From NCBI RefSeq assembly GCF_004770745.1, contig NZ_RQGD01000039.1:62001-126000 (forward strand): DNA of 64,000 nt. The letters run 5' to 3'. This document shows, piece after piece, positions 34,543 through 43,160 of the stretch. Below the pieces are notes generated by a model. The model made no database searches. It saw only the letters and a program-made list of their open reading frames with translations, and had not been told where the DNA came from. Position 1 is the first letter of the stretch, and each line of letters opens with the position of its first letter. The position numbers were made by a program, and so were the translations under genes. This DNA comes from Leptospira ognonensis (GTDB taxonomy: Bacteria; Spirochaetota; Leptospiria; Leptospirales; Leptospiraceae).

Positions 34543-35540
34543 TTATTTTTCGGCAATCCACGGACTACGGTAATGCCAAGGCTTCGATTGATTTCTCCAC
34601 CGTTTTCCATGATCATATCTGATCTCAATTTTTCTGGTCCTCTCGAAAGCCATTCTTGAAAATTTTGAATTGGTTGTACACAGTAATGAAATCCAAAATC
34701 CGTCGAGATATCTGAACCTGGTGACCACGGGAATTTAGCCTGCTTTACGGAAAGGGTTCTAACAACAAGCGAAGACTCGTCAGTTGGTAAATTGAGAATC
34801 GATTCTTTAAATTCTTTGGGATAGAAAAAATATTCTTCTGCATTGCTAAAGTAAAGGATCCCCACATACTTTCCGTTCCGTCGTAGGGTCTCACCTATAC
34901 TTTTTAAAGTGGTCGTTCCCAGCAAATTTCCTTTCACAGGAAATATGCGATCATTCAGTGCTAGATTTCTTATATATTCATATTGTTCATCATTTGTCTG
35001 AAACATCTGATATTTATATTCAGCGGATGTGATCCGATTTGTTTTATGACGCTTTCGGATAAACTTACCGATGCGAGTAAATATTTTTTTATAATTTTCT
35101 GGATCTGGTAAATTTTTATCTATCAATGCGAAAGACTCTGTTTCATTCCCTTTCGCATACCTACTCAAGAAGATTTCCTTGGTTGGAGACTCTCGAAGAA
35201 ACATAATCATCATTTGGTTTGCAGAGACAACGACTTGTGTAAAATCCATAAGATAAATGAATTCCGATTTTGCCCATGCAGCAATGGTTAGGTTTTGTTC
35301 TGCACCAACACCAATATAAACATTTCCGATATTCGTGACATGTGGTATTAAAACATCTAACCTATCCTCATTGGAGACAGTTGTATTTCCGACATCCCAT
35401 CTTGTAGGAATGAGATTTTCTTGATTGATTTGAAAAAGAGCAGTATAGTCAAACGGTTTGTTTTCTATATTTTTCTTTTGCGAAGCGCAAGAAAGATAAA
35501 TCAATGTTAGTAAGGGAAGGATATATATCTTTTGTTTCAT
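34539..35540 (-). CDS. lipoprotein, possibly SAM-methyltransferase-like fold
   Basis: About 333 residues from the ATG at 35540, with signal MKQKIYILPLLTLIYLSC (lipobox YLSC). The segment GNVYIGVGAEQNLTIAAWAK, then EFIYLMDFTQVVVSANQM, recalls an uncharacterised exported family that contains G-x-G-x-E-Q-N and D-x-R motifs and is sometimes labelled methyltransferase-like. A second matching area is YVGILYFSNAEEYFFY. The similarity is from memory and modest. The gene overlaps the SUMF1-like gene upstream and the 133-aa gene downstream by 4 bases each, forming a three-gene operon. Confidence 0.6.
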   Translation of the reverse strand: MKQKIYILPLLTLIYLSCASQKKNIENKPFDYTALFQINQENLIPTRWDVGNTTVSNEDRLDVLIPHVTNIGNVYIGVGAEQNLTIAAWAKSEFIYLMDFTQVVVSANQMMIMFLRESPTKEIFLSRYAKGNETESFALIDKNLPDPENYKKIFTRIGKFIRKRHKTNRITSAEYKYQMFQTNDEQYEYIRNLALNDRIFPVKGNLLGTTTLKSIGETLRRNGKYVGILYFSNAEEYFFYPKEFKESILNLPTDESSLVVRTLSVKQAKFPWSPGSDISTDFGFHYCVQPIQNFQEWLSRGPEKLRSDMIMENGGEINRSLGITVVRGLPKNK

Positions 35541-36403
35541 AAAATGTCTTTGGCACACCGAAATCCAAAATGATGATACTCAGGAAAATTTTCGGGTACG
35601 TGCGCTCGTCGGTAAGAGCCTCTCGCCATAGATCCGGGCCACCACCAAGAACCACCTTTTACTATTTTTTTGTTGTGTCCAGGACATTCCTTATCACCGT
35701 TACATGGTCCCTTTGGATTTTTTCCTTGGCAAGCTGGTCCGCAAACTTCATAGGAAGGACTGTACCAATCCGAAACCCATTCCCAGGAATTCCCTGCCAT
35801 ATCGAAGAGACCGTAATGACCGGGAGCACGAGTTCCAACATCGTCCGTGGTCATCCAATGTGGTTTTTCTAGTTTTTTTAATGCACAGCCTTTTCTCCCT
35901 TCCTCCTCGATGATGGCTTTCTGGCAAGTGGCACTTTCATTTCCCCAAGGGTAAACATCTCCTGCTGACCCTCTGGCCGCCTTTTCCCATTCTGCCTCGG
36001 TTGGAAGTCGCTTACCAACAAATTGGCAATACTCTGATGCCGTATACCAACTAACACCTACGACTGGTTGTTTTGGTCGCTGGTATATCTTTCCATACCT
36101 AGCTCCGACAAAATCACATTTTTTGGAGGAAAGGCAGTCCCTACATCTCCCTGCATGCAGACATTGTTCGAATTTTTCATTGGTCACTTCATGCGTGTCC
36201 ATAAAAAATCCATCCAGGTAGATCTTGGCTTCTGGTTTTTCATTTTTTTCAAATTTATTTGAGCCTCTGATGAATTCTCCCTCGGGGATGCATTTCATAT
36301 CGGGTATGATTTTGCCTGCGCAAGGTTTTTCAAAAAGACCTTCTGATAGTAAATGACAGTCCGCGAAAAGAAAACTTGCCAGAAGGATAATTAGAAAGTT
36401 CAT
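35537..36403 (-). CDS. SUMF1/FGE-sulfatase-domain protein, exported
   Basis: About 289 residues from the ATG at 36403; an ATG at 36412 is also in frame. An N-terminal signal (MNFLIILLASFLFADC) suggests a lipoprotein. The formylglycine-generating-enzyme fold is clear: IPEGEFIRGS, FFMDTHEVTNEKFEQC, VGVSWYTASEYCQFVGKRLPTEAEWEKAA, GNSWEWVSDWY, and KGGSWWWPG...GFRC. Extra Cys pairs (CRDCLSSKKC, CGPAC) suggest disulfides outside the cytoplasm. True FGE oxidises sulfatase Cys; no sulfatase is nearby, and many bacterial members only bind ligands. First gene of the three-gene operon. Confidence 0.85.
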   Translation of the reverse strand: MNFLIILLASFLFADCHLLSEGLFEKPCAGKIIPDMKCIPEGEFIRGSNKFEKNEKPEAKIYLDGFFMDTHEVTNEKFEQCLHAGRCRDCLSSKKCDFVGARYGKIYQRPKQPVVGVSWYTASEYCQFVGKRLPTEAEWEKAARGSAGDVYPWGNESATCQKAIIEEEGRKGCALKKLEKPHWMTTDDVGTRAPGHYGLFDMAGNSWEWVSDWYSPSYEVCGPACQGKNPKGPCNGDKECPGHNKKIVKGGSWWWPGSMARGSYRRAHVPENFPEYHHFGFRCAKDIL

Positions 36404-37919
36404 GGGGATCATGTTTGTCCAGATTGGAAAGATAGTGACTAAGGTGAGTCTTGGATTTCTTCTACTCATGGACATCCATTGTTTTACTTTCCTCACCAGA
36501 TCCACCATTCCAATCGCACCCTTGGGAGACAGGTCCACATTTGTTTTGGTGTCTCTTCCTTCGGCAAACCTTCCCACTTTCAAAACCTATACCAAGCAAA
36601 AAATAAATTCAGTATATGAAGAAAACAATTTTAGCTTTGTCTTATTGCCTCGGGCAGTTTGGGAGAAAATGGATCGGAGCCTATTTCTCGCAAGTGAAGT
36701 AACCACTCCACTCGGATTTAAATTCTTTGCCGAAAATTACCAGACCCAATTAAAAAAATCCACCTTCGAAGTATCTGATGTTTTTTCTGGATACAAAGAT
36801 CAAATCTTAAATGAAAGATACTTGACTCAGATATCTCTTACTCATTCGGAGTTTGCCGAAAAACAAATCATCGGCACAACTCAATCGAAAAATCCGATAT
36901 TCGCCCTTCGTTTAACAAGAAAAAACATAAGTGATAATGGTAAGGTTAACGTATTACTGCATTGCTCTATTCATGCAAATGAAGTGATCACCACCGAACA
37001 TTGCTATGATGCTATCTATACATTGATCACAAATAAAAAATTAAAGGAAAGGTATTTGGATCAGTTGATCGTATGGATCATCCCCATCGCCAATCCCGAT
37101 GGTTCCGATGCATTTTGGAATGTTTCCCATTTGCAAGGGAGAAAGAATGGAAGTGTTAATAACTTAAAGGGTGTGGATTTGAATCGCAATTTTCCGATCC
37201 ACTGGGGAAAAACAGGCGGGGAGTATAGTTCAAACAAGATCGATAGCCCTTATTTCCAAGGACCGTCGGAAGGCTCCGAACTAGAAACTCGTGCACTCAT
37301 ATCTCTAGCAGAAAAAGAAAGGTTTGTCGCATCGATCAGCTACCATGCCTTCGCCAATGCCTTGCTCTATCCCTATTCGGTAGAAGGGTTTCTCAACCCT
37401 TCGCCTGACTTAGCGGAAATCGTAGGGAAAAAATTGTCCAAAAAAACGCGAAGTACACACCCCACAAAAACGTTTTCCTTAAAAAAAAATCTCTACCCGA
37501 TCGATGGAGTCGATCAAGATTTTTTTTATTTCCGATATGGCACACTTTCCTATGTCTTGGAATCTTCCCACTTTAACCCCGAATACAAGTACGTTCCAAA
37601 AATTCTTGATTCTCTCCGCAATGTCTGGACCCAGATGCTCGACGAAATTGTGTTTGGTGAAAAGATTCTCATCCGAGTTTTGAATGAGGAAGGAGCCCCT
37701 CTTCTTACAAAAATTCAGATCAAAGGATTATCCTACTTCCAAGGTGAAGTCAGAACCAATCATCCTAAAACCGGGTTATTTTATACCTATTATGTTCCCG
37801 ACCTTGGAAATGAAATGGTATTAGAAAGTGATGGATATGAATCAATAATAGTTAAAACCAAACCGAGTTCAAAATGGGAGATTCAAAACATTATAATGAA
37901 AAGATCAACTAGACCTTAA
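36402..37919 (+). CDS. M14-type zinc carboxypeptidase
   Basis: The catalytic domain is complete: zinc ligands in SIHANEV (His and Glu), GVDLNRNFPIHWG for substrate binding, the third zinc ligand in SISYHAFANALLYPYS, and the catalytic Glu in SYVLESSHFNP. A short beta domain follows at the C-terminus. The start is uncertain. The open frame reaches 36402, where it overlaps the divergent SUMF1-like gene. A better-placed ATG at 36669 has GGGAG close by but removes the N-terminus. A different frame has ATG at 36616 with a signal-like start (MKKTILALSYCL) that stops after 28 codons, so a frameshift or misread base is possible. Confidence 0.75.
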   Translation: MGIMFVQIGKIVTKVSLGFLLLMDIHCFTFLTRSTIPIAPLGDRSTFVLVSLPSANLPTFKTYTKQKINSVYEENNFSFVLLPRAVWEKMDRSLFLASEVTTPLGFKFFAENYQTQLKKSTFEVSDVFSGYKDQILNERYLTQISLTHSEFAEKQIIGTTQSKNPIFALRLTRKNISDNGKVNVLLHCSIHANEVITTEHCYDAIYTLITNKKLKERYLDQLIVWIIPIANPDGSDAFWNVSHLQGRKNGSVNNLKGVDLNRNFPIHWGKTGGEYSSNKIDSPYFQGPSEGSELETRALISLAEKERFVASISYHAFANALLYPYSVEGFLNPSPDLAEIVGKKLSKKTRSTHPTKTFSLKKNLYPIDGVDQDFFYFRYGTLSYVLESSHFNPEYKYVPKILDSLRNVWTQMLDEIVFGEKILIRVLNEEGAPLLTKIQIKGLSYFQGEVRTNHPKTGLFYTYYVPDLGNEMVLESDGYESIIVKTKPSSKWEIQNIIMKRSTRP

Positions 37920-38738
37920 TCTTTCTTTTGCCTTTGCCCAATACAAATCTAACTCAGCCAAAGGTTTGCCTTTCATCTCTTCACCTTTTTCTCGAAGCAG
38001 CTCTTCTACGATTTTAAACCGACGTTCAAACTTTTGATTTGCTTTACGTAAAGTTGTCTCTGGGTCAAGTGAGAGCTTTCGCGCAAGATTGACTAGTAGA
38101 AAGAAAATGTCACCTAACTCTTCTTCAATATGATCATCATAAGCGATCTTCTTATTTTTAATTTCTGGGGAAGGTCCTATGGCTTCTTCCAATTCGGAAA
38201 TCTCTTCCTTTAATTTTGTGAAAAGATCCAGAGGATGTTCCCAATCAAATCCTTGTTTCGAAACCTTGGATTGGATCTTTTCTGACTTGAGTATTGCTGG
38301 GAGTGAGTTTGGTATCTCATCTAAAATCGAATTTGCGCTTCTCTTGCCTTGTTTTTCTTGCCGTTTGATATCATCCCACTGAGTGAGGACGTCTTCTGCA
38401 TTTTGAATGCCGCTTGTATTTTTGTAAACATGAGGGTGCCTTCTCACTAGTTTTTCAAAAACCTCTCGCACGACATCATTCCAAGCGAAGGCTCCTCTCT
38501 CCTCTGCCAGTTGGCAATGAAACACAACTTGAAAAAGTAAATCTCCCAACTCTTCCCGCATATGGGGGTCATCATTTCTTTCGATCGTATCAACAACTTC
38601 ATAGGTCTCCTCGAGCAGATGAGGGATTACGGATTTATGATTTTGTCCTTGGTCCCACGGACATCCCTCGGGGCTTCTCAGATCTCTCGTAAGTTGGAGC
38701 AGGTTTTGAAGTGGGTCTGGAAAATGAGGAGGCAACAT
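37905..38738 (-). CDS. mazG: nucleoside triphosphate pyrophosphohydrolase MazG
   Basis: About 277 residues from the ATG at 38738. It has two MazG domains in tandem. The first has CPWDQGQNHKSV, LLEETYEVVD and MREELGDLLFQVVFH. The second has LKEEISELEEAI and EEELGDIFFLLVNLARKL. The paired E-x-x-E and E-x-x-D motifs bind Mg2+. MazG hydrolyses (d)NTPs to monophosphates plus pyrophosphate and cleans damaged nucleotides. Length and order match E. coli MazG. The end overlaps the converging M14 gene by 15 bases. Confidence 0.92.
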   Translation of the reverse strand: MLPPHFPDPLQNLLQLTRDLRSPEGCPWDQGQNHKSVIPHLLEETYEVVDTIERNDDPHMREELGDLLFQVVFHCQLAEERGAFAWNDVVREVFEKLVRRHPHVYKNTSGIQNAEDVLTQWDDIKRQEKQGKRSANSILDEIPNSLPAILKSEKIQSKVSKQGFDWEHPLDLFTKLKEEISELEEAIGPSPEIKNKKIAYDDHIEEELGDIFFLLVNLARKLSLDPETTLRKANQKFERRFKIVEELLREKGEEMKGKPLAELDLYWAKAKERLRSS

Positions 38739-38823
38739 ATATAAGAGAGAATCCCGAATACAACTGGCTCGCAAACCGATTTTTTATCTTGCCTTCCATC
38801 CAAGCGGCGAAAATTCTAGCCCT

Positions 38824-39348
38824 ATGTTCCAATCTCGATTTTTAACTGCGATTTTAATGGTCCTTGTTGCTGCGTTCAGCCGTATTTTGCCTCATCCACC
38901 AAATTTTAGCCCCATCTTGGCAGTTTCCTTATTTTCTGGGGCTTACCTCGTAGACAAACGTCTTGCGTATCTTGTTCCTCTCGCTGCTATGTTTGTCTCG
39001 GATCTTTTTCTAGGCTTCCATGCATTGATGCCTGTCATATATCTTCTGATGGTTCTTTTTGTTTTTCTCGGAACGAGACTTTCTAAATCTGTTTCTGCAA
39101 CAAAAACTTTAGGTTTTACACTCGTTAGTTCGGTATTATTCTTTTTTGCCACCAACCTAGCAGTTTGGCTCACTTCTGGGATGTACAGCATAGACCTAAC
39201 TGGATTTGTGTCTTGTTTTACCCTCGCTCTCCCTTTCTTTCAAAACTCTCTATTAGGTGACTTGGTTTACTCAGGAATTCTTTTCGGCGCTATGATGTTT
39301 TTGGAACGCACTGTTTTCAAAAGCTCAATCGCTCTTTCTCGAGTATAA
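38824..39348 (+). CDS. DUF6580-type integral membrane protein
   Basis: A 174-residue hydrophobic protein with five or so transmembrane segments. The opening RILPHPPNFSPILAVSLFSGAYL matches a family annotated as putative transport proteins (DUF6580), related in layout to ECF substrate-binding subunits. A short Asp-containing loop (FVSDLFLGFH) follows the third helix. Substrate unknown. The last 24 bases overlap the converging ClC gene. Confidence 0.75.
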   Translation: MFQSRFLTAILMVLVAAFSRILPHPPNFSPILAVSLFSGAYLVDKRLAYLVPLAAMFVSDLFLGFHALMPVIYLLMVLFVFLGTRLSKSVSATKTLGFTLVSSVLFFFATNLAVWLTSGMYSIDLTGFVSCFTLALPFFQNSLLGDLVYSGILFGAMMFLERTVFKSSIALSRV

Positions 39349-41160
39349 TTTAATTTCTGATTGGTACGCGCGAAATAAGTCAATGTATCTGAGATAGCCC
39401 AGGCAATCTTCATGTTCATTGACAATCGCCACCTTATCCACATCATACTGTAACATCACGCGTAAGCCCATTCCTAAGGTATCCTCTGCCTTGATGGCAG
39501 GAACATCTTGAACAATTTCTTCGCAGGTAATCAGTTTCGAAAGATGTTCCTCATATTCTGGTAATATTCGATTTTTGCGTAAGGATACAATGCCTTTGTA
39601 CTTCTGATCATTATCAGTAAGTATAAAATCGCTCGCTTGGATGCCTGGAGCCTGGGTTTGTAATTCTGTGAGTGGAATGGAGTTAGAAACGATAGCAAAT
39701 TTTCTAAATTCAGAAAAATGTTTGGATATCGAAATACGATCCATGATGTCCTGATTCATATCCCAATGGTGAGAAGGGGATTGGAATCTGTTCTGAACTT
39801 GGTGTCGATAGATCGAAATCTTATTTGATAGGATTGCCGCAATCACAGAAACGATCATGAGTGGTGGTAATAATTCATAGCTCCCGATCATATCGCATAC
39901 CATCACCATACCAGCGATTGGTGCCCTTGCAACTCCTGCAAAAAAACTGCCCATTCCTACAAGCATGAAAGGAAAGATGAGGACTCCCATGCTAGGAAAT
40001 AATATCTGAGCCATAGAACCCACAAAGGCTCCGAGCATTCCGCCAATAAAAAAAGAAGGTCCAAGAAGACCTGCGGAACTGCCTGATCCTACGGTAAAGG
40101 AGGTAGAAACAATTTTGACAAGGGCAATTGTCAGAAAGAAAACCGGACCATTAAGCGAAAAATGATAGGAGTTCAAATGATCTCCATTGACCATTTTTTG
40201 GAGAAGACCGAATCCAGAACCGAGGACTTCAGGAAAAAAAATCGCAAGCGAACCCACCACCAAACCACCGATTGCTGGTTTTAGATAGTTTGGAATTTGC
40301 CACGCAGCAAAATGATCTTTGACGAAGTGATAAAAATTTACAAATAAAAAGCCGATCGCAAAACATACGAGACCAAGTATAATATAGAATGGGATATGTC
40401 GGTAGTCACTCAAACTGTATTCTGCAACAGCAAAAACAGAACCTTTTCCCGCCAAACTGGAATAGGTAAGATAGGCGCTGACAGAAGAAAGAATGCAAGG
40501 AACTAGAGAATCACTCTCAATGTCTTCTTTATAGACCATCTCTACCGCCGTGATCGCGCCGCCGAGAGGAGCTCTGAAAATGGCTCCGAGGCCACCTGCC
40601 GTACCTGCCAGCATCAGTGTCCGCCGTGCACGTGCTCCGACTCCAAGTAGTGAGCCAAGTGTGGATCCGAATCCCGCTCCGATTTGAGCAGTGGGTCCTT
40701 CCTTTCCACCGGATCCGCCGCTTCCGAGTGTGATGATGGTGACTAAGGCTTTATAAAACGGAAGTTTGGCGGGTATTTTGCCTTCATTAAAATGAAAAGA
40801 TTTGATGAGGGAATCTGTTCCCCCTCCAGCTGCCTCGGGACATAAAAAATAAATGATGAGTCCAGAGAGAAGCCCTCCCAGAGCCGGGAGTAGAAAGAGC
40901 CAAAGGTAGCTAAATTGGCGAGGGGCAAAGGGAAAAGAGAAAAAGGAGTCCCCTGCGGGAACTCCAGGATCATAGCCGATCAGCTGCGAAAAGGTTAGAC
41001 TTTCGGTATAAGATAAAAGGATGTTAAATCCGTAAGCCCCCACTCCAGAAAAGAGACCGATGAGTAGAGAATACACGTAAATAGACCTTGGGCCTTGGAT
41101 CGCAAGCAGGGATTTGATTTTAACGAGAGAAATCACTTCGTACAACCATCCAAAAGACAT
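39325..41160 (-). CDS. ClC-family chloride channel/transporter with CBS region
   Basis: About 611 residues from the ATG at 41160; an in-frame TTG at 41184 is possible. The membrane domain has the ClC signatures GSGGSGGKEGPTAQIGAGFGS (the gating Glu of the GKEGP motif is present) and GSSAGLLGPSFFIGGMLG. The usual GSGIP anion filter is replaced by GGGTDS, so transport selectivity may be altered. After the last helix the C-terminal 150 residues hold CBS-like sequence (LGMGLRVMLQYDVDKVAIVN, LGYLRYIDLFRAY), which normally binds adenine nucleotides. Divergent from the Thr-rich lipoprotein. Confidence 0.88.
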   Translation of the reverse strand: MSFGWLYEVISLVKIKSLLAIQGPRSIYVYSLLIGLFSGVGAYGFNILLSYTESLTFSQLIGYDPGVPAGDSFFSFPFAPRQFSYLWLFLLPALGGLLSGLIIYFLCPEAAGGGTDSLIKSFHFNEGKIPAKLPFYKALVTIITLGSGGSGGKEGPTAQIGAGFGSTLGSLLGVGARARRTLMLAGTAGGLGAIFRAPLGGAITAVEMVYKEDIESDSLVPCILSSVSAYLTYSSLAGKGSVFAVAEYSLSDYRHIPFYIILGLVCFAIGFLFVNFYHFVKDHFAAWQIPNYLKPAIGGLVVGSLAIFFPEVLGSGFGLLQKMVNGDHLNSYHFSLNGPVFFLTIALVKIVSTSFTVGSGSSAGLLGPSFFIGGMLGAFVGSMAQILFPSMGVLIFPFMLVGMGSFFAGVARAPIAGMVMVCDMIGSYELLPPLMIVSVIAAILSNKISIYRHQVQNRFQSPSHHWDMNQDIMDRISISKHFSEFRKFAIVSNSIPLTELQTQAPGIQASDFILTDNDQKYKGIVSLRKNRILPEYEEHLSKLITCEEIVQDVPAIKAEDTLGMGLRVMLQYDVDKVAIVNEHEDCLGYLRYIDLFRAYQSEIKLYSRKSD

Positions 41161-41239
41161 CCAATTTAACCAAGGAAAAAGCAAAAACGTTTCTCATAAT
41201 CGTCTTGACCCAATCGCGGAAAGACGGAAGATTACTTGT

Positions 41240-41950
41240 ATGCTTTTTCGTACCCTAATTTTGACTTTCCTTTTGCTTCCATTAACTGCATGTAAGGTCA
41301 AAGACCAGAATAAGGTGGATCTATCCCTTCTACCAATTGCAGGCGGAACCGTGCTTTGGTTTCCAGGGGAAATCGACACGAGTCTCACGTCTTCTTGTGG
41401 GATTGCGAGCACAGCGACAAGTACATCCACTGGGACTACGGGAACGACAGGAACGACTACAACCACTACGGGAACCACATCTACAAAGTATGCCATTGTT
41501 TCTCAGTTGGTGTTTAAAACAAGAGAAACGCTGTTTCTAAGATATACTTACGATTACTTTCAAACCCAAGGGAACATCAATGCCCAGCAAGGTTTCGTTT
41601 TAACAGGTGGTTTTTTTGGTAAAACTGCGACAGGGACTCAAGGAACTGTTAAGTGGGCTTCTAACGGCATCAATATAAATACAAGTTTGACAACAGCACA
41701 GGAAATTTCTCAGTTTAAAGTAGACCTAGATCTAATCGGTACCTATGTCGACGGTGCAACTACCACGAATAACACCACCTGCTACACCTTAGACAATGTC
41801 AATTGTACCGCTCAGACGACTACCACAACTACCACCTGCTATACGTCAAATAACCAAACATGTTTAGTCGCGGCTACGAATTCGGGAGCCACACAGGTAG
41901 TCATTCGTGGATCGATTAACTGTTACGCTCGAAATGTTGTGCAACAGTGA
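41240..41950 (+). CDS. Thr-rich low-complexity lipoprotein
   Basis: About 236 residues from the ATG at 41240 (GGAAG 8 bases upstream). The signal ends in the lipobox LTAC. Residues about 55-80 are a Thr/Gly/Ser tract (repeats of GTT and TTT) encoded by imprecise AC-G-rich trinucleotide repeats. A second Thr tract flanked by Cys pairs (CYTLDNVNC, CYTSNNQTC) lies near the end. Probably surface exposed; the Thr runs may be linkers or glycosylation sites. The gene overlaps the histidine kinase start by 17 bases. Confidence 0.65.
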   Translation: MLFRTLILTFLLLPLTACKVKDQNKVDLSLLPIAGGTVLWFPGEIDTSLTSSCGIASTATSTSTGTTGTTGTTTTTTGTTSTKYAIVSQLVFKTRETLFLRYTYDYFQTQGNINAQQGFVLTGGFFGKTATGTQGTVKWASNGININTSLTTAQEISQFKVDLDLIGTYVDGATTTNNTTCYTLDNVNCTAQTTTTTTTCYTSNNQTCLVAATNSGATQVVIRGSINCYARNVVQQ

Positions 41951-43160
41951 TTTTACGATTTCTATCTTTTATTTATTACCTTTAATCCTAGTTTGTTCAT
42001 CCATATTCCTATATTTTCGATACACTTTTTTAAAAGCTAAATCATTACTAGATCTCCAACACAAAGCAGAATTGGAAAAATTGCAACTTTCTGTTTCTAC
42101 TTTAGAATCAGAGTTAGCTAAACTTAACGAACAGTATGATCATAGCCTCTTAAAATCGAGAGAGATCCAATCCCAGCTCATCTATTCAAAAAAAATGACC
42201 GAGTTAGGTAAATTAGTTTCGGGAGTCGCTCACGAACTGAATAATCCGATCAGCGCCATCAAGGCCTCCGCGGAAACAGTGACCGAAATCACAACTAAAG
42301 AAATTGGTGAGATCCAGAAATCTAAACAGATCTTTCAATCTCTCGACGATTCCGAAATGAACATGTTAATTCGGGTCATTTCAAAAAATAGTAATGAATC
42401 AATTGTCATGGGTTATAAGGAAAGGAAAGAAAAAATCAAAACCTTAAAATCGATTCTTGAGAAATATAGTTATGAATACGAATCAGATGACATCGAATCA
42501 TTTTTAGATGTAGGCTTGGAAGCTCCTGATGAAACTGATTTAATGATTTTATCTCACAAGAATCAGAATATTAAACCGTATATACTTTCTATTCGCAATT
42601 TAAGACAACATTTAAAGATTATTGAAATTGGCGTAGATCGAGCAGCTAGCTTGTTGTTGGCGTTAAAAAAATTCACACGAAATTCGGTCAATCAAGCGGA
42701 AAAACATTTTCACCTTGTGGATAACATTGAAACAGTCTTGTCAATTTATCAATACCAACTTAGAGGGAAGATTTCACTAACAAAAATGTTTCTAACAGAT
42801 GCAGTAATAGTTGGACATCCAGAAGAACTATTTCAGGTCTGGACTAATATCATTTTGAATGCCATCCAAGCAATGGAGTCGAAAGGAAATCTAAGCATCC
42901 ATATCCAGAGAATGGAACCTAACAAAGTAATGGTTAAGATTATCGATAATGGACCTGGAATCCCGGAAGAAATTCAAAATCGTATCTTCCACTCGCAGTT
43001 TAGTACGAAGGAGATTGGTGAAGGATCAGGAATGGGTCTTGCAATTACGCGTGAAATCATTGAAAATCATAAGGGTAAAATTGCAGTTGATTCCGTACCT
43101 GGAAAAACTGAATTTCTAATTACGCTACCGGTAGCTGAGTTTTTGGAATATCCTGTTTAG
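41934..43160 (+). CDS. membrane sensor histidine kinase
   Basis: About 408 residues from the ATG at 41934; a GTG at 41907 is also open. One N-terminal transmembrane helix (IFYLLPLILVCSSIFLYFRY) is followed by a coiled coil, then the H-box GVAHELNNPISAIKASAET with the phospho-accepting His. About 120 residues of extra helix separate it from the ATPase domain: WTNIILNAIQAM (N), DNGPGIP (G1) and GEGSGMGLAIT (G2). No periplasmic sensor domain is present, so sensing may be in the membrane or through the coiled coil. No response regulator is adjacent. The stop shares 4 bases with the converging prenyl synthase gene. Confidence 0.88.
   Translation: MLCNSDFTISIFYLLPLILVCSSIFLYFRYTFLKAKSLLDLQHKAELEKLQLSVSTLESELAKLNEQYDHSLLKSREIQSQLIYSKKMTELGKLVSGVAHELNNPISAIKASAETVTEITTKEIGEIQKSKQIFQSLDDSEMNMLIRVISKNSNESIVMGYKERKEKIKTLKSILEKYSYEYESDDIESFLDVGLEAPDETDLMILSHKNQNIKPYILSIRNLRQHLKIIEIGVDRAASLLLALKKFTRNSVNQAEKHFHLVDNIETVLSIYQYQLRGKISLTKMFLTDAVIVGHPEELFQVWTNIILNAIQAMESKGNLSIHIQRMEPNKVMVKIIDNGPGIPEEIQNRIFHSQFSTKEIGEGSGMGLAITREIIENHKGKIAVDSVPGKTEFLITLPVAEFLEYPV

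Noticed and set aside
36616..36702. Short frame starting MKKTILALSYCL as a separate gene
   Set aside because: Only 28 codons and overlapping the M14 frame; kept only as a clue to a possible frameshift.
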